This document shows, piece by piece, positions 26,010 through 35,383 of a DNA stretch of 64,000 nt; within the stretch, counting starts at the first letter, position 1, and the number at the start of each line of letters is the position of its first letter. Position numbers and translations under genes: made by a program. The notes under the pieces are model-generated. The model worked only from the letters and a program-made list of their open reading frames with translations, was not told the origin of the DNA and did no database searches. Origin of the DNA: Paraburkholderia solitsugae (GTDB lineage Bacteria; Pseudomonadota; Gammaproteobacteria; Burkholderiales; Burkholderiaceae); the NCBI RefSeq assembly GCF_013177695.1, contig NZ_WOEY01000066.1:1-64000 (forward strand). Reading direction: 5' to 3'.

Positions 26010-26756
26010 ATGAGCAAGCTCACAGGTAAGGTCGCGGTTGTAACGGGCGCATCGAAAGGCATCGGTGCTGCGATTGCGAAAGCACTGGCAGCGCAGGGCG
26101 CGTCGGTGGTGGTGAACTTTGCGTCCAGCAAGGCCGGCGCGGACGATGTGGTCGCTGCAATCACCACGGCGGGCGGCAAGGCCGTGGCCGTTGCGGGCGA
26201 TGTGTCCAAGGCCGCCGACGCGACAGGCATCATCGATGCGGCAGTCGAAACGTATGGCCGCCTCGACATTCTCGTCAACAACTCCGGCGTGTATGAGATG
26301 GCACCGATCGAAGCGATCACCGAAGCGCATTTCCATAAGCAATTCGATGTGAACGTGCTGGGTCTGCTGTTGGTCACGCAAGCGGCGGTCAAGCATCTGG
26401 GCGAAGGCGGCAGCATCGTGAACGTCAGTTCGGTCGTCAGCCGCATCACGCCGCCGGGCAGCGCGGTCTATACCGCCACCAAGGGCGCGGTGGACGCTAT
26501 CACCGGCGTGCTCGCACGTGAACTCGGCCCGCGCAAGATTCGCGTCAACTCCGTGAATCCCGGCATGGTGGAAACTGAAGGCACGCATAGTGCCGGCTTC
26601 ATCGGTTCGGACTTCGAGCAGTGGGCGGTCAGCACAACACCGCTTGGCCGTATCGGCCAGCCTGACGATATCGCCGACGTCGCCGTGTTCCTCGCCTCCG
26701 ACGATTCGCGCTGGATGACCGGCGAAAGCCTGATCGCCAGTGGCGGTTCGCGCTAA
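26010..26756 (+). CDS. Short-chain dehydrogenase/reductase (3-ketoacyl-ACP reductase-like)
   Basis: A 248-residue classical SDR. It shows TGASKGIGAAIAKAL (NAD(P) binding), NNSG in place of NNAG, the active-site Ser in VNVSSVVSR, YTATKGA (Tyr-x3-Lys) and the end DSRWMTGESLIASGG. The ATG at 26010 is preceded by AAAGGA; upstream in-frame sequence is not family-like. It stands alone between the iac/cat island and the phosphonate genes, with no regulator attached, and its substrate cannot be inferred. Stand-alone SDRs of this type are often reductases of small carbonyls. Confidence 0.85.
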   Translation: MSKLTGKVAVVTGASKGIGAAIAKALAAQGASVVVNFASSKAGADDVVAAITTAGGKAVAVAGDVSKAADATGIIDAAVETYGRLDILVNNSGVYEMAPIEAITEAHFHKQFDVNVLGLLLVTQAAVKHLGEGGSIVNVSSVVSRITPPGSAVYTATKGAVDAITGVLARELGPRKIRVNSVNPGMVETEGTHSAGFIGSDFEQWAVSTTPLGRIGQPDDIADVAVFLASDDSRWMTGESLIASGGSR

Positions 26757-26885
26757 CAGGATTGGCGCGCAGCGTGGGGTCGTGCGTTTGTGTGGTGAGG
26801 CTATGCACCGTCACGGCACGCGCTCACCGTATCGCGTCAGCCTGAAAAACGCTGCCGGGCAGCGCTTGCCCGGTGGCCTACCGCT

Positions 26886-27767
26886 TTATTGAGCCGTCAC
26901 AGTAGCGGCGCTCGTCAACTCCACCGCAAACAACGCATCCAGCAGATTCGATCCCGGCCGCCCGGCGAGCCGCGTGAGCGATTCGATCATCTGCACCTGG
27001 CAATCCTGCAGCGGAATCATTTTGATCCGCCGCGATTCATTGAATTCGGCGCGCGCAATGACGCCGACCCCCATGCCTTGGGCGACCGCTTCCTCCAGCG
27101 CTTCACGCCCGTCCACGTACATCACCGGTTCGACCTGCAATGACTCGCGCACCAATTCGATTTCCAGCAACTGCTGCGTGACCGATTGCGGCTCGCGAAA
27201 AATCATCGGCTGCTGCACAAGCTCCGCGTAACTCAGCTTGCGTTTTTTCGCCACCGGATAGCGTGCCGGCACCATCGCCACGAGCGGATCGCGCCGCAGC
27301 ACGCGCGACTCGAGCCGGCTGTGCACCTGCGGCGCGGCGGTAATGGCGGCGTCAACCGCGCTCGACAGCACGCGCTGCATGCAGTCCGCGGCATTGGCGA
27401 TCGACAGCGTCACGACGATCCCAGGATGCAGCTGGCGAAACGCGCCGATCAGTGTAACGGCCAGATCGGGCGCGTCCGCGACCAGCGAGAGCGAGCCGGA
27501 CTCGAGCCCACCCGCCGATTCGAGCAGTTGTCGCGCGTCGCGCTCGCAACTGAGCATCTGTCGCGTCACGATAAAGAGACGCAGGCCGAGTTCGGTGGTT
27601 TCGACGCCGCGTGGGCCGCGTTCGAACAACTTGACGCCATAATCCTGCTCGAGCCGCTTCACGTGATCCGACACCGCCGGCTGCGTGAGCGACAGCGCCT
27701 GCGCCGCTCTGGAAAACCCGCCATGTTCCGCGACCGCATGAAACGCTCGCAATTGCGCGTATTGCAC
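26886..27767 (-). CDS. LysR-family regulator of the phosphonate genes
   Basis: A 293-residue LysR regulator (MQYAQLRAFHAVAEHGGFSRAAQALSLTQPAVSDHVKRLEQDYGVKLFERGPRGVETTELG) with a normal effector domain. It is divergent from phnW across 118 bases containing a T-N11-A dyad. LysR regulators next to phnW-phnX are common in Proteobacteria and usually control 2-aminoethylphosphonate use in response to the substrate rather than phosphate starvation. The target and effector are inferred from position. Confidence 0.87.
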   Translation of the reverse strand: MQYAQLRAFHAVAEHGGFSRAAQALSLTQPAVSDHVKRLEQDYGVKLFERGPRGVETTELGLRLFIVTRQMLSCERDARQLLESAGGLESGSLSLVADAPDLAVTLIGAFRQLHPGIVVTLSIANAADCMQRVLSSAVDAAITAAPQVHSRLESRVLRRDPLVAMVPARYPVAKKRKLSYAELVQQPMIFREPQSVTQQLLEIELVRESLQVEPVMYVDGREALEEAVAQGMGVGVIARAEFNESRRIKMIPLQDCQVQMIESLTRLAGRPGSNLLDALFAVELTSAATVTAQ

Positions 27768-27795
27768 GTCTGCCTCGTCAAGAGATAAGTTTTAA

Positions 27796-27818
27796 CGATA
27801 TCAGCATCAATTATATCG
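27796..27818. promoter_or_regulatory. LysR box (CGATAT-N11-ATATCG) between the LysR gene and phnW
   Basis: Perfect six-base arms CGATAT (27796-27801) and ATATCG (27813-27818) are spaced by 11 bases, giving the canonical T-N11-A LysR recognition pattern. It starts 29 bases upstream of the LysR ATG and ends 68 bases before the phnW ATG, appropriate for a divergent autorepression/activation site. Confidence 0.6.
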
Positions 27819-27885
27819 ATTTTACCAATGGACAGCCTTTGGGCACTGTGTCACGACCGAAACAGCGATACCGGAGATTCCGAAC

Positions 27886-29115
27886 ATGGAAAGCGCGATC
27901 GATAGATCCCCGACAGTGTCCGCCATGCCTTCCACAGCGAAGTGTGCCGCGCCGGCCAAGGGCGAGCCGTATCTGTTGACACCGGGACCGCTGACCACGG
28001 CGTTCTCGACCAAGGAAGCGATGCTGCGCGACTGGGGCTCGTGGGACGGCGACTTCCGCGCCATGACCGCCCAACTGCGCCGCAGCCTGCTGGAGATTGC
28101 CGGCGACACAGCGGGCGAGTACGACTGCGTGCCGCTCCAGGGCAGCGGCAGTTACTGCGTCGAAGCCATGCTCGGCAGCCTGATTCCGCGCGATGGCCAC
28201 GCCCTGGTGCTGGCCAACGGCGCCTATGGCAAGCGCATTGCGACCACCCTCGGTTATCTCGGCCGCGCCTGCACGGTGCTCGACAAGGGCGACTACCTGC
28301 CGCCGCGCGGCGCCGAAGTCGAGAGCATGCTGGACGCCGATCCGCGCATCACGCACGTGGTCGCGGTGCACTGTGAAACGAGCTCCGGCATTCTCAATCC
28401 GATCGAAGAAATCGCCGCCGCCACCGCGAAAAAAGGCCGCAAGCTGCTGATCGATTCGATGAGCGCGTTCGGCGCGGTGCCGCTCGATGTGCGTCAGATT
28501 CCGTGCGAGGCCTTTGTCTCGTCGGCGAATAAATGCATCGAGGGCGTGCCCGGTTTCGGCTTCGTGATCGCCCGCAAGAACGCATTGCAGGAAGCCAAGG
28601 GCCGCAGCCACTCGCTCTCGCTCGACGTGTACGACCAGTGGGACGTCATGAACCGCACCGGTCAATGGCGCTTCACGCCGCCTACGCACACGGTTGCCGC
28701 GTTTATCGAGGCGCTGCGTCTGCATAAGCTCGAAGGCGGCCAGGCCGGGCGTCTCGCGCGTTACGCGAACAACCGCGACGTGCTGGTCGCGGGCATGCGT
28801 GAACTCGGTTTCGAACCGCTGCTGAACGCGCGTTGGCGCTCGCCGATCATCGTGACGTTTTTCTCGCCGGCCCATCCGTCGTTCAAGTTCGAGCGTTTCT
28901 ATGAATTGATGAAGGCGCAGGGTTTCATCATCTATCCGGGCAAGCTGACGGTGGTGGACAGCTTCCGCATCGGCTGCATCGGCCAGGTGGATGAGCGCGT
29001 GATGCACCGCGTGGTGCAGGCATGTGCACAATCCCTCCAGGCGATGGGTGTCGGGCACGCCGCGCCGCCGGCCGCGGCGATAGAAGAGCGCAAGACGCTG
29101 GCCGAAGCCGCTTGA
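27886..29115 (+). CDS. phnW: 2-aminoethylphosphonate-pyruvate transaminase PhnW
   Basis: A 409-residue class V PLP aminotransferase that moves the amino group of 2-aminoethylphosphonate to pyruvate, giving phosphonoacetaldehyde and alanine. Family features are LLTPGPLTTAFSTKEAMLRDWGSWD, QGSGSYCVEAML, the HCETSSGILNP strand, DSMSAFGAVPLD (Asp binding PLP nitrogen) and Lys216 in SSANKCIEG for the Schiff base. The chain is about 25 residues longer at the N-terminus than many PhnW proteins. GGAGA before ATG 27886 supports the long start, although an in-frame ATG at 27925 would give a more usual length. phnX follows 119 bases later. Confidence 0.92.
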   Translation: MESAIDRSPTVSAMPSTAKCAAPAKGEPYLLTPGPLTTAFSTKEAMLRDWGSWDGDFRAMTAQLRRSLLEIAGDTAGEYDCVPLQGSGSYCVEAMLGSLIPRDGHALVLANGAYGKRIATTLGYLGRACTVLDKGDYLPPRGAEVESMLDADPRITHVVAVHCETSSGILNPIEEIAAATAKKGRKLLIDSMSAFGAVPLDVRQIPCEAFVSSANKCIEGVPGFGFVIARKNALQEAKGRSHSLSLDVYDQWDVMNRTGQWRFTPPTHTVAAFIEALRLHKLEGGQAGRLARYANNRDVLVAGMRELGFEPLLNARWRSPIIVTFFSPAHPSFKFERFYELMKAQGFIIYPGKLTVVDSFRIGCIGQVDERVMHRVVQACAQSLQAMGVGHAAPPAAAIEERKTLAEAA

Positions 29116-29234
29116 GCAGGACGGCCCTGATGCGAGGGTCAAGTATCAGCCAGACAAGCAGTCAGTCATACCGACGGTCATACAAACGTGCGGCACGCCG
29201 CGCGAGCTTCACAACCTCCTGAGAATCGATGTAA

Positions 29235-30042
29235 ATGAAACACGTAAAAGCAGTAATTTTCGACTGGGCCGGCACGGTGGTCGATTATGGTTCGTTGGCG
29301 CCGATGGGCGCATTTGTCGAGACGTTTGAGCAGTTCGGCGTGTCTGTCGATCACGATCGACGAAGCGCGTGGCCCGATGGGCATGGCCAAGCGCCCGCAC
29401 ATTGCGGCGCTGATGGCATTGCCGCGCGTGTCGCAAGCATGGGCCGACAAGTATGGCCGTATGCCGGGCGAGGTGGACATCGACGCCGTGTACGACGTCT
29501 TCGTGCCGAAGAACATCGCGGTGGCCGCGAGCTACAGCTCGGTGATTCCGGGCGTGGCGGAAGTGGCGAGCGCGCTGCGCAGCGACGACATCAGGATCGG
29601 CACGACCACCGGCTATACGCGCGAAATCATGGCTGAGATCCTGCCTGGCGCGGCGGCCCAGGGTTTCGCGCCGGATAGTCTGGTGTGTACCGGTGATACG
29701 CCGGAGGGGCGTCCGTCGCCCTACATGATCTACAAGACGTTGCCGGAGTTGGGTGTGTGGCGCGCGAAGGATGCCATCAAGGTAGACGACACCGAGGTAG
29801 GCATCGAGGAAGGGATCAATGGCGGCACGTGGGCGGTGGGCGTTGCAGTGAGCGGCAATGCGTTTGGCATGGCCGAGGACGATGTCAAGGCCCTGGCACC
29901 GGATGAATTTGCCTGGCGGCGCAAGGCGGCGATGCAGAAGCTGCAGGCCGCCGGGGCGCATTATGTGATTGATAGCGTGGCTGATCTGATGCCTGTTGTG
30001 CGCGAGATCGATGCGCGGTTGGCGCGAGGCGAACGGCCTTGA
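29235..30042 (+). pseudogene. phnX: phosphonoacetaldehyde hydrolase PhnX, frameshifted
   Basis: The gene encodes a HAD-superfamily phosphonoacetaldehyde hydrolase, which would release phosphate and acetaldehyde. The N-terminus is read from 29235 ([16 protein letters not shown] with nucleophile Asp10, then [14 protein letters not shown]). Homology then jumps to the +1 frame ([22 protein letters not shown], with the Schiff-base Lys in MAKRPH) and runs to 30042. The break coincides with a four-base tandem duplication, TGTCTGTC at 29341-29348. Removing one TGTC restores one continuous frame of the expected length. Everything else, including [10 protein letters not shown] and VKVDDTEVGIEEG-like segments, is intact, so the lesion is recent, a sequencing error, or a reversible slippage site. 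Confidence 0.85.
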
Positions 30043-30138
30043 ATAACAACCCGCATTTAGCTTGAAATAGCAGCGCGGACAGCTTGCCGCCGCGAGTGTC
30101 GCGGTCTCAGCCGTCAGAGCGGAAATGGGAGCGGGTGG

Positions 30139-30178
30139 AGTAGGGCTGACTAAGGTCATTCATATAAGCAGCCCTACT
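30139..30178. terminator. Stem-loop between convergent phnX and LysR genes
   Basis: A perfect ten-base stem AGTAGGGCTG/CAGCCCTACT encloses a 20-base loop in the 177-base gap between the convergent ends of phnX and the next LysR gene. It is followed by GTTCTTTC on the + strand. It is probably a shared terminator. Confidence 0.55.
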
Positions 30179-30219
30179 GTTCTTTCAATTCCGCTGGCCG
30201 GACCTTTGCTTTTGTCATT

Positions 30220-31122
30220 TCAGTTGAAATAGCCGACGGCGAGATCGATGAATTCGCGGATCTTGCGCGGCACGAACTCGCGGCTTGGATAAACGAGTGA
30301 GACCGCGACGTCGCCATTGAGCACGGTGTAGTCGTTGAGGATCCGCACCAGGGTGCCGGCGCGCAATTCATCGCTGACCATTTCGAGCGGCAGCAAAGCG
30401 ATGCCCATTGCGCCGAGCGCCGCCTGCTTCTGCATGATCATGCTATTGACCGTGAACGACGGATCGAGCGTGATGCTTTCTTCGCCGCCGTTGCCGCCGT
30501 TGTTGCTGAATACCCAGGTCTGCGGACTGCTGTCGAGCGGCGCGGCGATCACCCGATGTTGCGCGAGATCGGCCGGGGTTGCCGGATAGCCGGCCTCGGC
30601 CAGATAGGCAGCGGCCGCCACCGGCACCGCGTGCGAGTTGATGAGACGGCGCGCCACGAGCGATTCCGAACGGATCATGTGTTCGGTCACGATACCCACG
30701 TCGAAGCCGCCTTCAAGCAGATCGACGCGTCTTTCGGTGAGCGTGACGCGCAGATTCACGTGCGGAAATTTTGCCTGGTACTCCGCAAAAAGTGGTGTGA
30801 GCCGGAACAACGAGAAGCTGCCCAATGCCACGATCCGCAGATCGCCCGCGACATCCTTCGAGGTGGTGGTCGCGCGTGATTCGACCTCTTCGAGTTCCGC
30901 CAGCAGAACGCGGCAGCCGTCGGCATAATCCGCGCCGGCTTCGGTCAGCACGACCTTGCGCGTGGTGCGCTGGAACAGCCGGATGCCAAGGTGCTTCTCG
31001 AGGCTCGACACGTGGCGCGTCACGACGGAGGTCGAGACATTGAGTTGCAGCGCGGCCTGCGCGAAGCTGCCTGCGTCGGCGACCTTGACGAAAGCCTGCA
31101 TGGCCTGAAAAAGATTGATCAT
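30220..31122 (-). CDS. LysR-family regulator (DmlR/AaeR-like branch)
   Basis: A 300-residue LysR regulator starting MINLFQAMQAFVKVADAGSFAQAALQLNVSTSVVTRHVSSLEKHLGIRLFQRTTRKVVLTEAG. The RTTRK sequence after the HTH marks the large DmlR/YhjC-like branch common in Burkholderiales. The effector domain is complete and ends AVGYFN. Residues upstream of 31122 in the same frame are Arg-rich and not family-like. It has no obvious divergent target: the diguanylate cyclase gene starts 276 bases away on the other strand and could be one, but this branch more often regulates a neighbouring oxidoreductase. Confidence 0.87.
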   Translation of the reverse strand: MINLFQAMQAFVKVADAGSFAQAALQLNVSTSVVTRHVSSLEKHLGIRLFQRTTRKVVLTEAGADYADGCRVLLAELEEVESRATTTSKDVAGDLRIVALGSFSLFRLTPLFAEYQAKFPHVNLRVTLTERRVDLLEGGFDVGIVTEHMIRSESLVARRLINSHAVPVAAAAYLAEAGYPATPADLAQHRVIAAPLDSSPQTWVFSNNGGNGGEESITLDPSFTVNSMIMQKQAALGAMGIALLPLEMVSDELRAGTLVRILNDYTVLNGDVAVSLVYPSREFVPRKIREFIDLAVGYFN

Positions 31123-31397
31123 GGTGGTGCGAAATACGTGTTCGTTGAGGCGCGTGGCGAGATTCAGATTGCGCCTGAGCGGATGCAATTGTCTGTTGAT
31201 TAGACGCGCTGCCTGATTTTGTGAGAAGACGCAGGCGGCGCGCGGCTGGCGCGTGAATTGTACTTCGCGGTGCCATGGGCGATCGTCCCGGCTGGATCGC
31301 GCGCGGCGCTGACGATCCGCATGCGGCGCGCGCCTCGCGCTCAAGTTTCGGGTGCATATGCCGTTGACATAAGCTAATCACACCCGGGAACCCAGCC

Positions 31398-32429
31398 GTG
31401 CAACTCGCTTACAGTAACGACCGCTTGTCCAGCCGGATGTCGGTGGATCCGTCCACCACCGGCGAACCCGAAGTGGAATCATCGGTCATTGACTGGCTGT
31501 TACATGACGATCAGGTGATGCGCGAATGCTTCACCCACGCGGCGGAAATCCTGAAGAGCGTGACCGGCGCGGCGATCACCGCGATCACGCTGCTCGATGC
31601 GGAGAACCAGCATTACCGGGCCGAAGTCGGCATGGCGATGCCGCTCATCACCCGCGCTCACTCGCTGGCCGACTATGCGGTGCGCGACGCCGAGCTGTTC
31701 GTCATCGAGGATGCGCACGACGATGCCCGTTTCGGCGAATGCCTGCTGGTGCAGCGCCATCCCTTCGTGCGGTTTTACGCCGCGATTGCACTGCGCGCGC
31801 CGAACGGCGAGATCGTCGGGGCGCTGTGCGCGATGGACCCCGCGCCGGGCCACCTCGATGCTTCGCAAAGAGGCGTGTTTTACCACCTGCGCGCGATGAT
31901 CGAAAACGATCTGAAAATGCGCACGGCGACCGCGATCGATCCGCTCACCCAGTTGTATAACCGCCGCTTCCTGCTGGAAAGCATCGCGCACAAGTGGAAA
32001 GAGGCGCGCGATGGCGAGATGATGGGCTCGGTCGTGGTCGACGTCGACTGGTTCAAGCAATACAACGACACCTACGGCCACCAGGCGGGCGATCATTGTT
32101 TGCGCAAGGTGGCCTCGGTGATGCAAGCGGCGGCCGACGGCGAGCGCATCGTCGCCGGGCGCTTGGGTGGCGAGGAATTCGGCCTGCTGGTGCTGCAAGC
32201 GCAGCCGGCGGTACTTGAAGACACGCTCGACGCATTGCGGCAGGGCGTCGAGGATCTGGCGATCGAACATCGCGCTTCGCCGCTCGGCATGGTGACGGTG
32301 AGCGTCGGCGCCTCGTTGACGCGGATGAACGAGGCGTCCCGGATGGCCCACCGCGAGGGCTTCGCGAGCGCGGATCGGGCGCTGTATCGCTCGAAACACG
32401 GCGGCAGAAACCGGGTGACGATGGCGTAG
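31398..32429 (+). CDS. GAF-GGDEF diguanylate cyclase
   Basis: A protein of about 343 residues with an N-terminal GAF domain (about 45-175: AAEILKSVTGAAITAITLLDAENQHYRAEVG) and a C-terminal GGDEF domain (about 180-340). The cyclase has DPLTQLYNRRFLLESI, the metal and substrate Asp in VVVDVDWFKQYNDTYGH, and a GGEEF active-site loop (GRLGGEEFG), all consistent with active synthesis of cyclic di-GMP. No RxxD inhibitory site is evident upstream of GGEEF. There are no membrane segments, so a soluble sensor controls output. The start is a GTG at 31398; an ATG at 31437 is an alternative. Confidence 0.88.
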   Translation: MQLAYSNDRLSSRMSVDPSTTGEPEVESSVIDWLLHDDQVMRECFTHAAEILKSVTGAAITAITLLDAENQHYRAEVGMAMPLITRAHSLADYAVRDAELFVIEDAHDDARFGECLLVQRHPFVRFYAAIALRAPNGEIVGALCAMDPAPGHLDASQRGVFYHLRAMIENDLKMRTATAIDPLTQLYNRRFLLESIAHKWKEARDGEMMGSVVVDVDWFKQYNDTYGHQAGDHCLRKVASVMQAAADGERIVAGRLGGEEFGLLVLQAQPAVLEDTLDALRQGVEDLAIEHRASPLGMVTVSVGASLTRMNEASRMAHREGFASADRALYRSKHGGRNRVTMA

Positions 32430-32500
32430 GACAGTCTGTCCTGGAACGCGGCCTGTCTGTACGGAAGCCAATTGACCGACGTCCGCTACGCAACGGGACG

Positions 32501-35383
32501 CTATTGCGAAGGTGTTGGCGTTGCCGCGATCAGCTTCAGCCCGGCGGGCAGCGATTCGCCGAACACGCGGCCTTCGTCGGCGTTATCGAGTTCCACGGTC
32601 TCGCTGACCATGGTGATCCATGCGCGCGGCGCATTGGCCGCTTCGAGCCTGCGCACGACGGCATGGCGCAAGTCTTCGGGCAGGTCGCGCGAGCGGTCGC
32701 CGGTCATGCGGGCGATCTGCACGGCGGCGAACGCCGCAGGGTCGACTTTCTTCCAGTCGAGCGCAAGGATCGTGTTCAGCCAAAGCGCCGCGATGTCCGG
32801 CGGTACGACGCTGTGCGCGCTGCCATAGAACGGCCGCCGTGCACCGATGCGGCCGACCGCCCACCAGCTTTGATGGTTTTCCGCGGGCTTCTTTAGCCGC
32901 GTCAACACCGACTCGCCGAGTTCGATCTTGCGTTCGACCGGAATGCGTTCGAGCGATGCGCTCAGCCGGACCATGTCGGTGAAGCCGGTTTTCGACACGT
33001 CGAACGGCAGCTTATGGCGTGATTGCGCGGCCGTTTGCAGATAGGCCATCGCGTCGAGCACGCGCAGTTGCGCGCTTTCGTCGAGGCCGCCCGCCGCGCG
33101 GCGCCATAGCGTCCACCATTCCGACCAGACCTGGCTGTCGTTGACGTACTGGATGCCGTCGTCGAAGAGCGACCAGAGTTGTTCCACGCGCCATTCGTCG
33201 AGCGGATAGCCGAAGCCCGGCCGTACGCAATAGCCGGCCAGATTCAGCCACATCCGTTCGTGATCCGCCGAGCGCCGGCGGCGGCGCGCGCGTTCCCACA
33301 ACGCGCCGAACAGTTCGCGCAGCAGCGCGCTGTTCCAACCCTCGCGTGGCCCGAGCAACTGTTCGAGTTGCGAGCGCAGGCGCTTGACTTCCTTGGGGTC
33401 GACGTTTTGCGTGCGCGAGCCGAAGCAGCGGTCGATCTGCTCGATCGCTTTGTCGAGCGCGGGGTGTCGGGCTTGTGCCGGATCCGCCGACAGGTTCACC
33501 TGGGCATCTTCGCGGCGCAACTGGAATTCGAGCAGCCAGCGTTGCGCAGGATTGTCGAGTTCGATGCAGTGGACTTCGAGCGTGCCCACTTCAGTGAGGG
33601 AGGTGGCGATTTGTACCGCGGTTTCGCCGCGCACGGTGCTCGCGCCACGCGCTTGCACGATCGTCGCGATGGGTGGCAGTCGAACGAAATCGCCTTGCGT
33701 GAGATCAGCCAATTCGCCGGGTCGATAGACCGTGTCCGCGCTTGAAGAGGCCAGGTGAAAGCGCACAGGGTGCCCGAGGCGCAGCGCAAACGTGTGGTCT
33801 TCGATCCGGATCTCTTGGCCTTCTTCGGTGCCGCGCGGCAGCAGGCAGAGGCCGCGTTGCGCCGGTTCGGTGTCGCTTTCACCCCGACCGGTTTCGTCCA
33901 GCACGAGGAAGTAACTGCGCGCCGAGCCGCCACCGATTTTCGGCGCCTGACCCGTGCGGGCGAGGGCATAAGCGACCGCACCGCGCGCCACGGCGACGTC
34001 GGGATTGTCGTTGTGCAGCACGCTGAGCGGTTCGCCGCGCCATGTGCCCAGGGTGCTGGACAGGCGTTGCGTGAGCGCCTCAGCGCGAAACACGCCGCCG
34101 TTTAGCAGAAGCGTGTCGGGCACCGGCAAAGGTTCCTCCTGACCTTCGCACGCGTCAGATGAACCTGGAGAGGCGCCCAGCGCCTTGCGCGACTGCGCCG
34201 CGAAACGGCTCAGAAACGCCGCGATATGACGCGTGACCGCTGCATCGGTGGCATAGGGCAGGCCGAATTCGACGATCGCGCCGCGCGGCCTGCCGGGCCG
34301 TTCGTTCGATGCCACCGCCGGAAAGAATCCGTCGACGATGATCTGCTCGACTTCCTCACGCGTCACCTGCACCGTGCGCGCACCGCCGATCAGCTTCGAG
34401 CCCGCGCCGAGCAGGGTGATCGAAGCCGACTCCGGCGCGTGCGGACCGAGCAGTTGTTCCTTCGCGCCGCGGCAACGCTCGACCAGTTGCGACAGACTCG
34501 CCGCCGACAAACGCGTGCGTTCGTTGCCCGCTTGAGGCAAGCGCGCCTCGACCCGGTGCGCGAGCGCGAGGTCCATGTTGTCGCCGCCGAGCATCAGATG
34601 GTTGCCCACACCGATACGGGTGAGCGCCGGCTCGCCGTCGCGCATCTGGACTTCGATCAGCGTGAGGTCGGTGGTGCCGCCGCCCACGTCGCAGATCAGC
34701 ACGAGCCGTGTCCCCGACAGTTCAGTCGCCAGACGCTCGCGATGATGAAACAGCCAGTCGTAGAACGCGGCCTGTGGCTCTTCCAGCAGCCTTAACGTGG
34801 GGAGGCCCGCCATCCGCGCGGCTTCCACCGTCAGCGCTCGCGCGCCTTCGTCGAAAGAAGCGGGCACCGTCAGCACGACGTTCTGCGCTTCGAGCGGTGC
34901 ATCCGGAAAGCGTTGATTCCAGGCCGCTCGCACGTGCGCCAGATAGCTCGCGCTGGCTTCGACCGGCGAGACCTTGCGGACATCGTCCGCGGCGCCCCAT
35001 GGCAGAATCGGGGCGACGCGGTCCACCGAGGCGTGCGACAACCAGCTCTTCGCACTTGCCACGAGACGTCCCGGCACCTGCCCGCCGAGCGCACGCGCGA
35101 GCCTGCCGATCACCACCGGCTGATCCTGCTGACTTCCATCAGCGCTACCGATCGAACTGTCAGTCGCGCTCCACGGTAGTTGCAGATCGCCAGCACTCAG
35201 TTCGCCCGGTGCCGCGTGATACCGCACCGAAGGCAGCAGCGGCCGCGCGGCGACCTCGCCGAGACTCACCAACTGATCGATCTCGAAGACGCGAATCTCC
35301 TGCGAGCCCGCCGCGGCGTAGGCCAGCACCGTGTTGCTGGTGCCGAGATCAATACCGACGCTGTAGCGCTTCATTTCAGTCAT
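32501..35383 (-). CDS. Hsp70-like ATPase with long C-terminal extension (DUF3731-like)
   Basis: A 960-residue Hsp70 relative. The actin-like ATPase domain occupies about residues 5-400, with phosphate-1 SVGIDLGTSNTVLAY, phosphate-2 LICDVGGGTTDLT and the adenosine-side LLNGGVF. A beta-rich region follows, and in place of the usual lid a helical C-terminal part of about 330 residues includes YCVRPGFGYPLDEWRVEQLW and WWTLWRRAAGG. I recall RPG and WRR motifs as typical of DUF3731. The start overlaps the end of the next Hsp70 gene by four bases (ATGA). Unlike DnaK it has no EEVD-like tail and no dnaJ or grpE nearby. Function unknown; probably a specialised chaperone or assembly ATPase. Confidence 0.85.
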   Translation of the reverse strand: MTEMKRYSVGIDLGTSNTVLAYAAAGSQEIRVFEIDQLVSLGEVAARPLLPSVRYHAAPGELSAGDLQLPWSATDSSIGSADGSQQDQPVVIGRLARALGGQVPGRLVASAKSWLSHASVDRVAPILPWGAADDVRKVSPVEASASYLAHVRAAWNQRFPDAPLEAQNVVLTVPASFDEGARALTVEAARMAGLPTLRLLEEPQAAFYDWLFHHRERLATELSGTRLVLICDVGGGTTDLTLIEVQMRDGEPALTRIGVGNHLMLGGDNMDLALAHRVEARLPQAGNERTRLSAASLSQLVERCRGAKEQLLGPHAPESASITLLGAGSKLIGGARTVQVTREEVEQIIVDGFFPAVASNERPGRPRGAIVEFGLPYATDAAVTRHIAAFLSRFAAQSRKALGASPGSSDACEGQEEPLPVPDTLLLNGGVFRAEALTQRLSSTLGTWRGEPLSVLHNDNPDVAVARGAVAYALARTGQAPKIGGGSARSYFLVLDETGRGESDTEPAQRGLCLLPRGTEEGQEIRIEDHTFALRLGHPVRFHLASSSADTVYRPGELADLTQGDFVRLPPIATIVQARGASTVRGETAVQIATSLTEVGTLEVHCIELDNPAQRWLLEFQLRREDAQVNLSADPAQARHPALDKAIEQIDRCFGSRTQNVDPKEVKRLRSQLEQLLGPREGWNSALLRELFGALWERARRRRRSADHERMWLNLAGYCVRPGFGYPLDEWRVEQLWSLFDDGIQYVNDSQVWSEWWTLWRRAAGGLDESAQLRVLDAMAYLQTAAQSRHKLPFDVSKTGFTDMVRLSASLERIPVERKIELGESVLTRLKKPAENHQSWWAVGRIGARRPFYGSAHSVVPPDIAALWLNTILALDWKKVDPAAFAAVQIARMTGDRSRDLPEDLRHAVVRRLEAANAPRAWITMVSETVELDNADEGRVFGESLPAGLKLIAATPTPSQ

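Noticed and set aside
31364-31369. TTGACA as a -35 box for the diguanylate cyclase
   Set aside because: No acceptable -10 lies 15-19 bases downstream.
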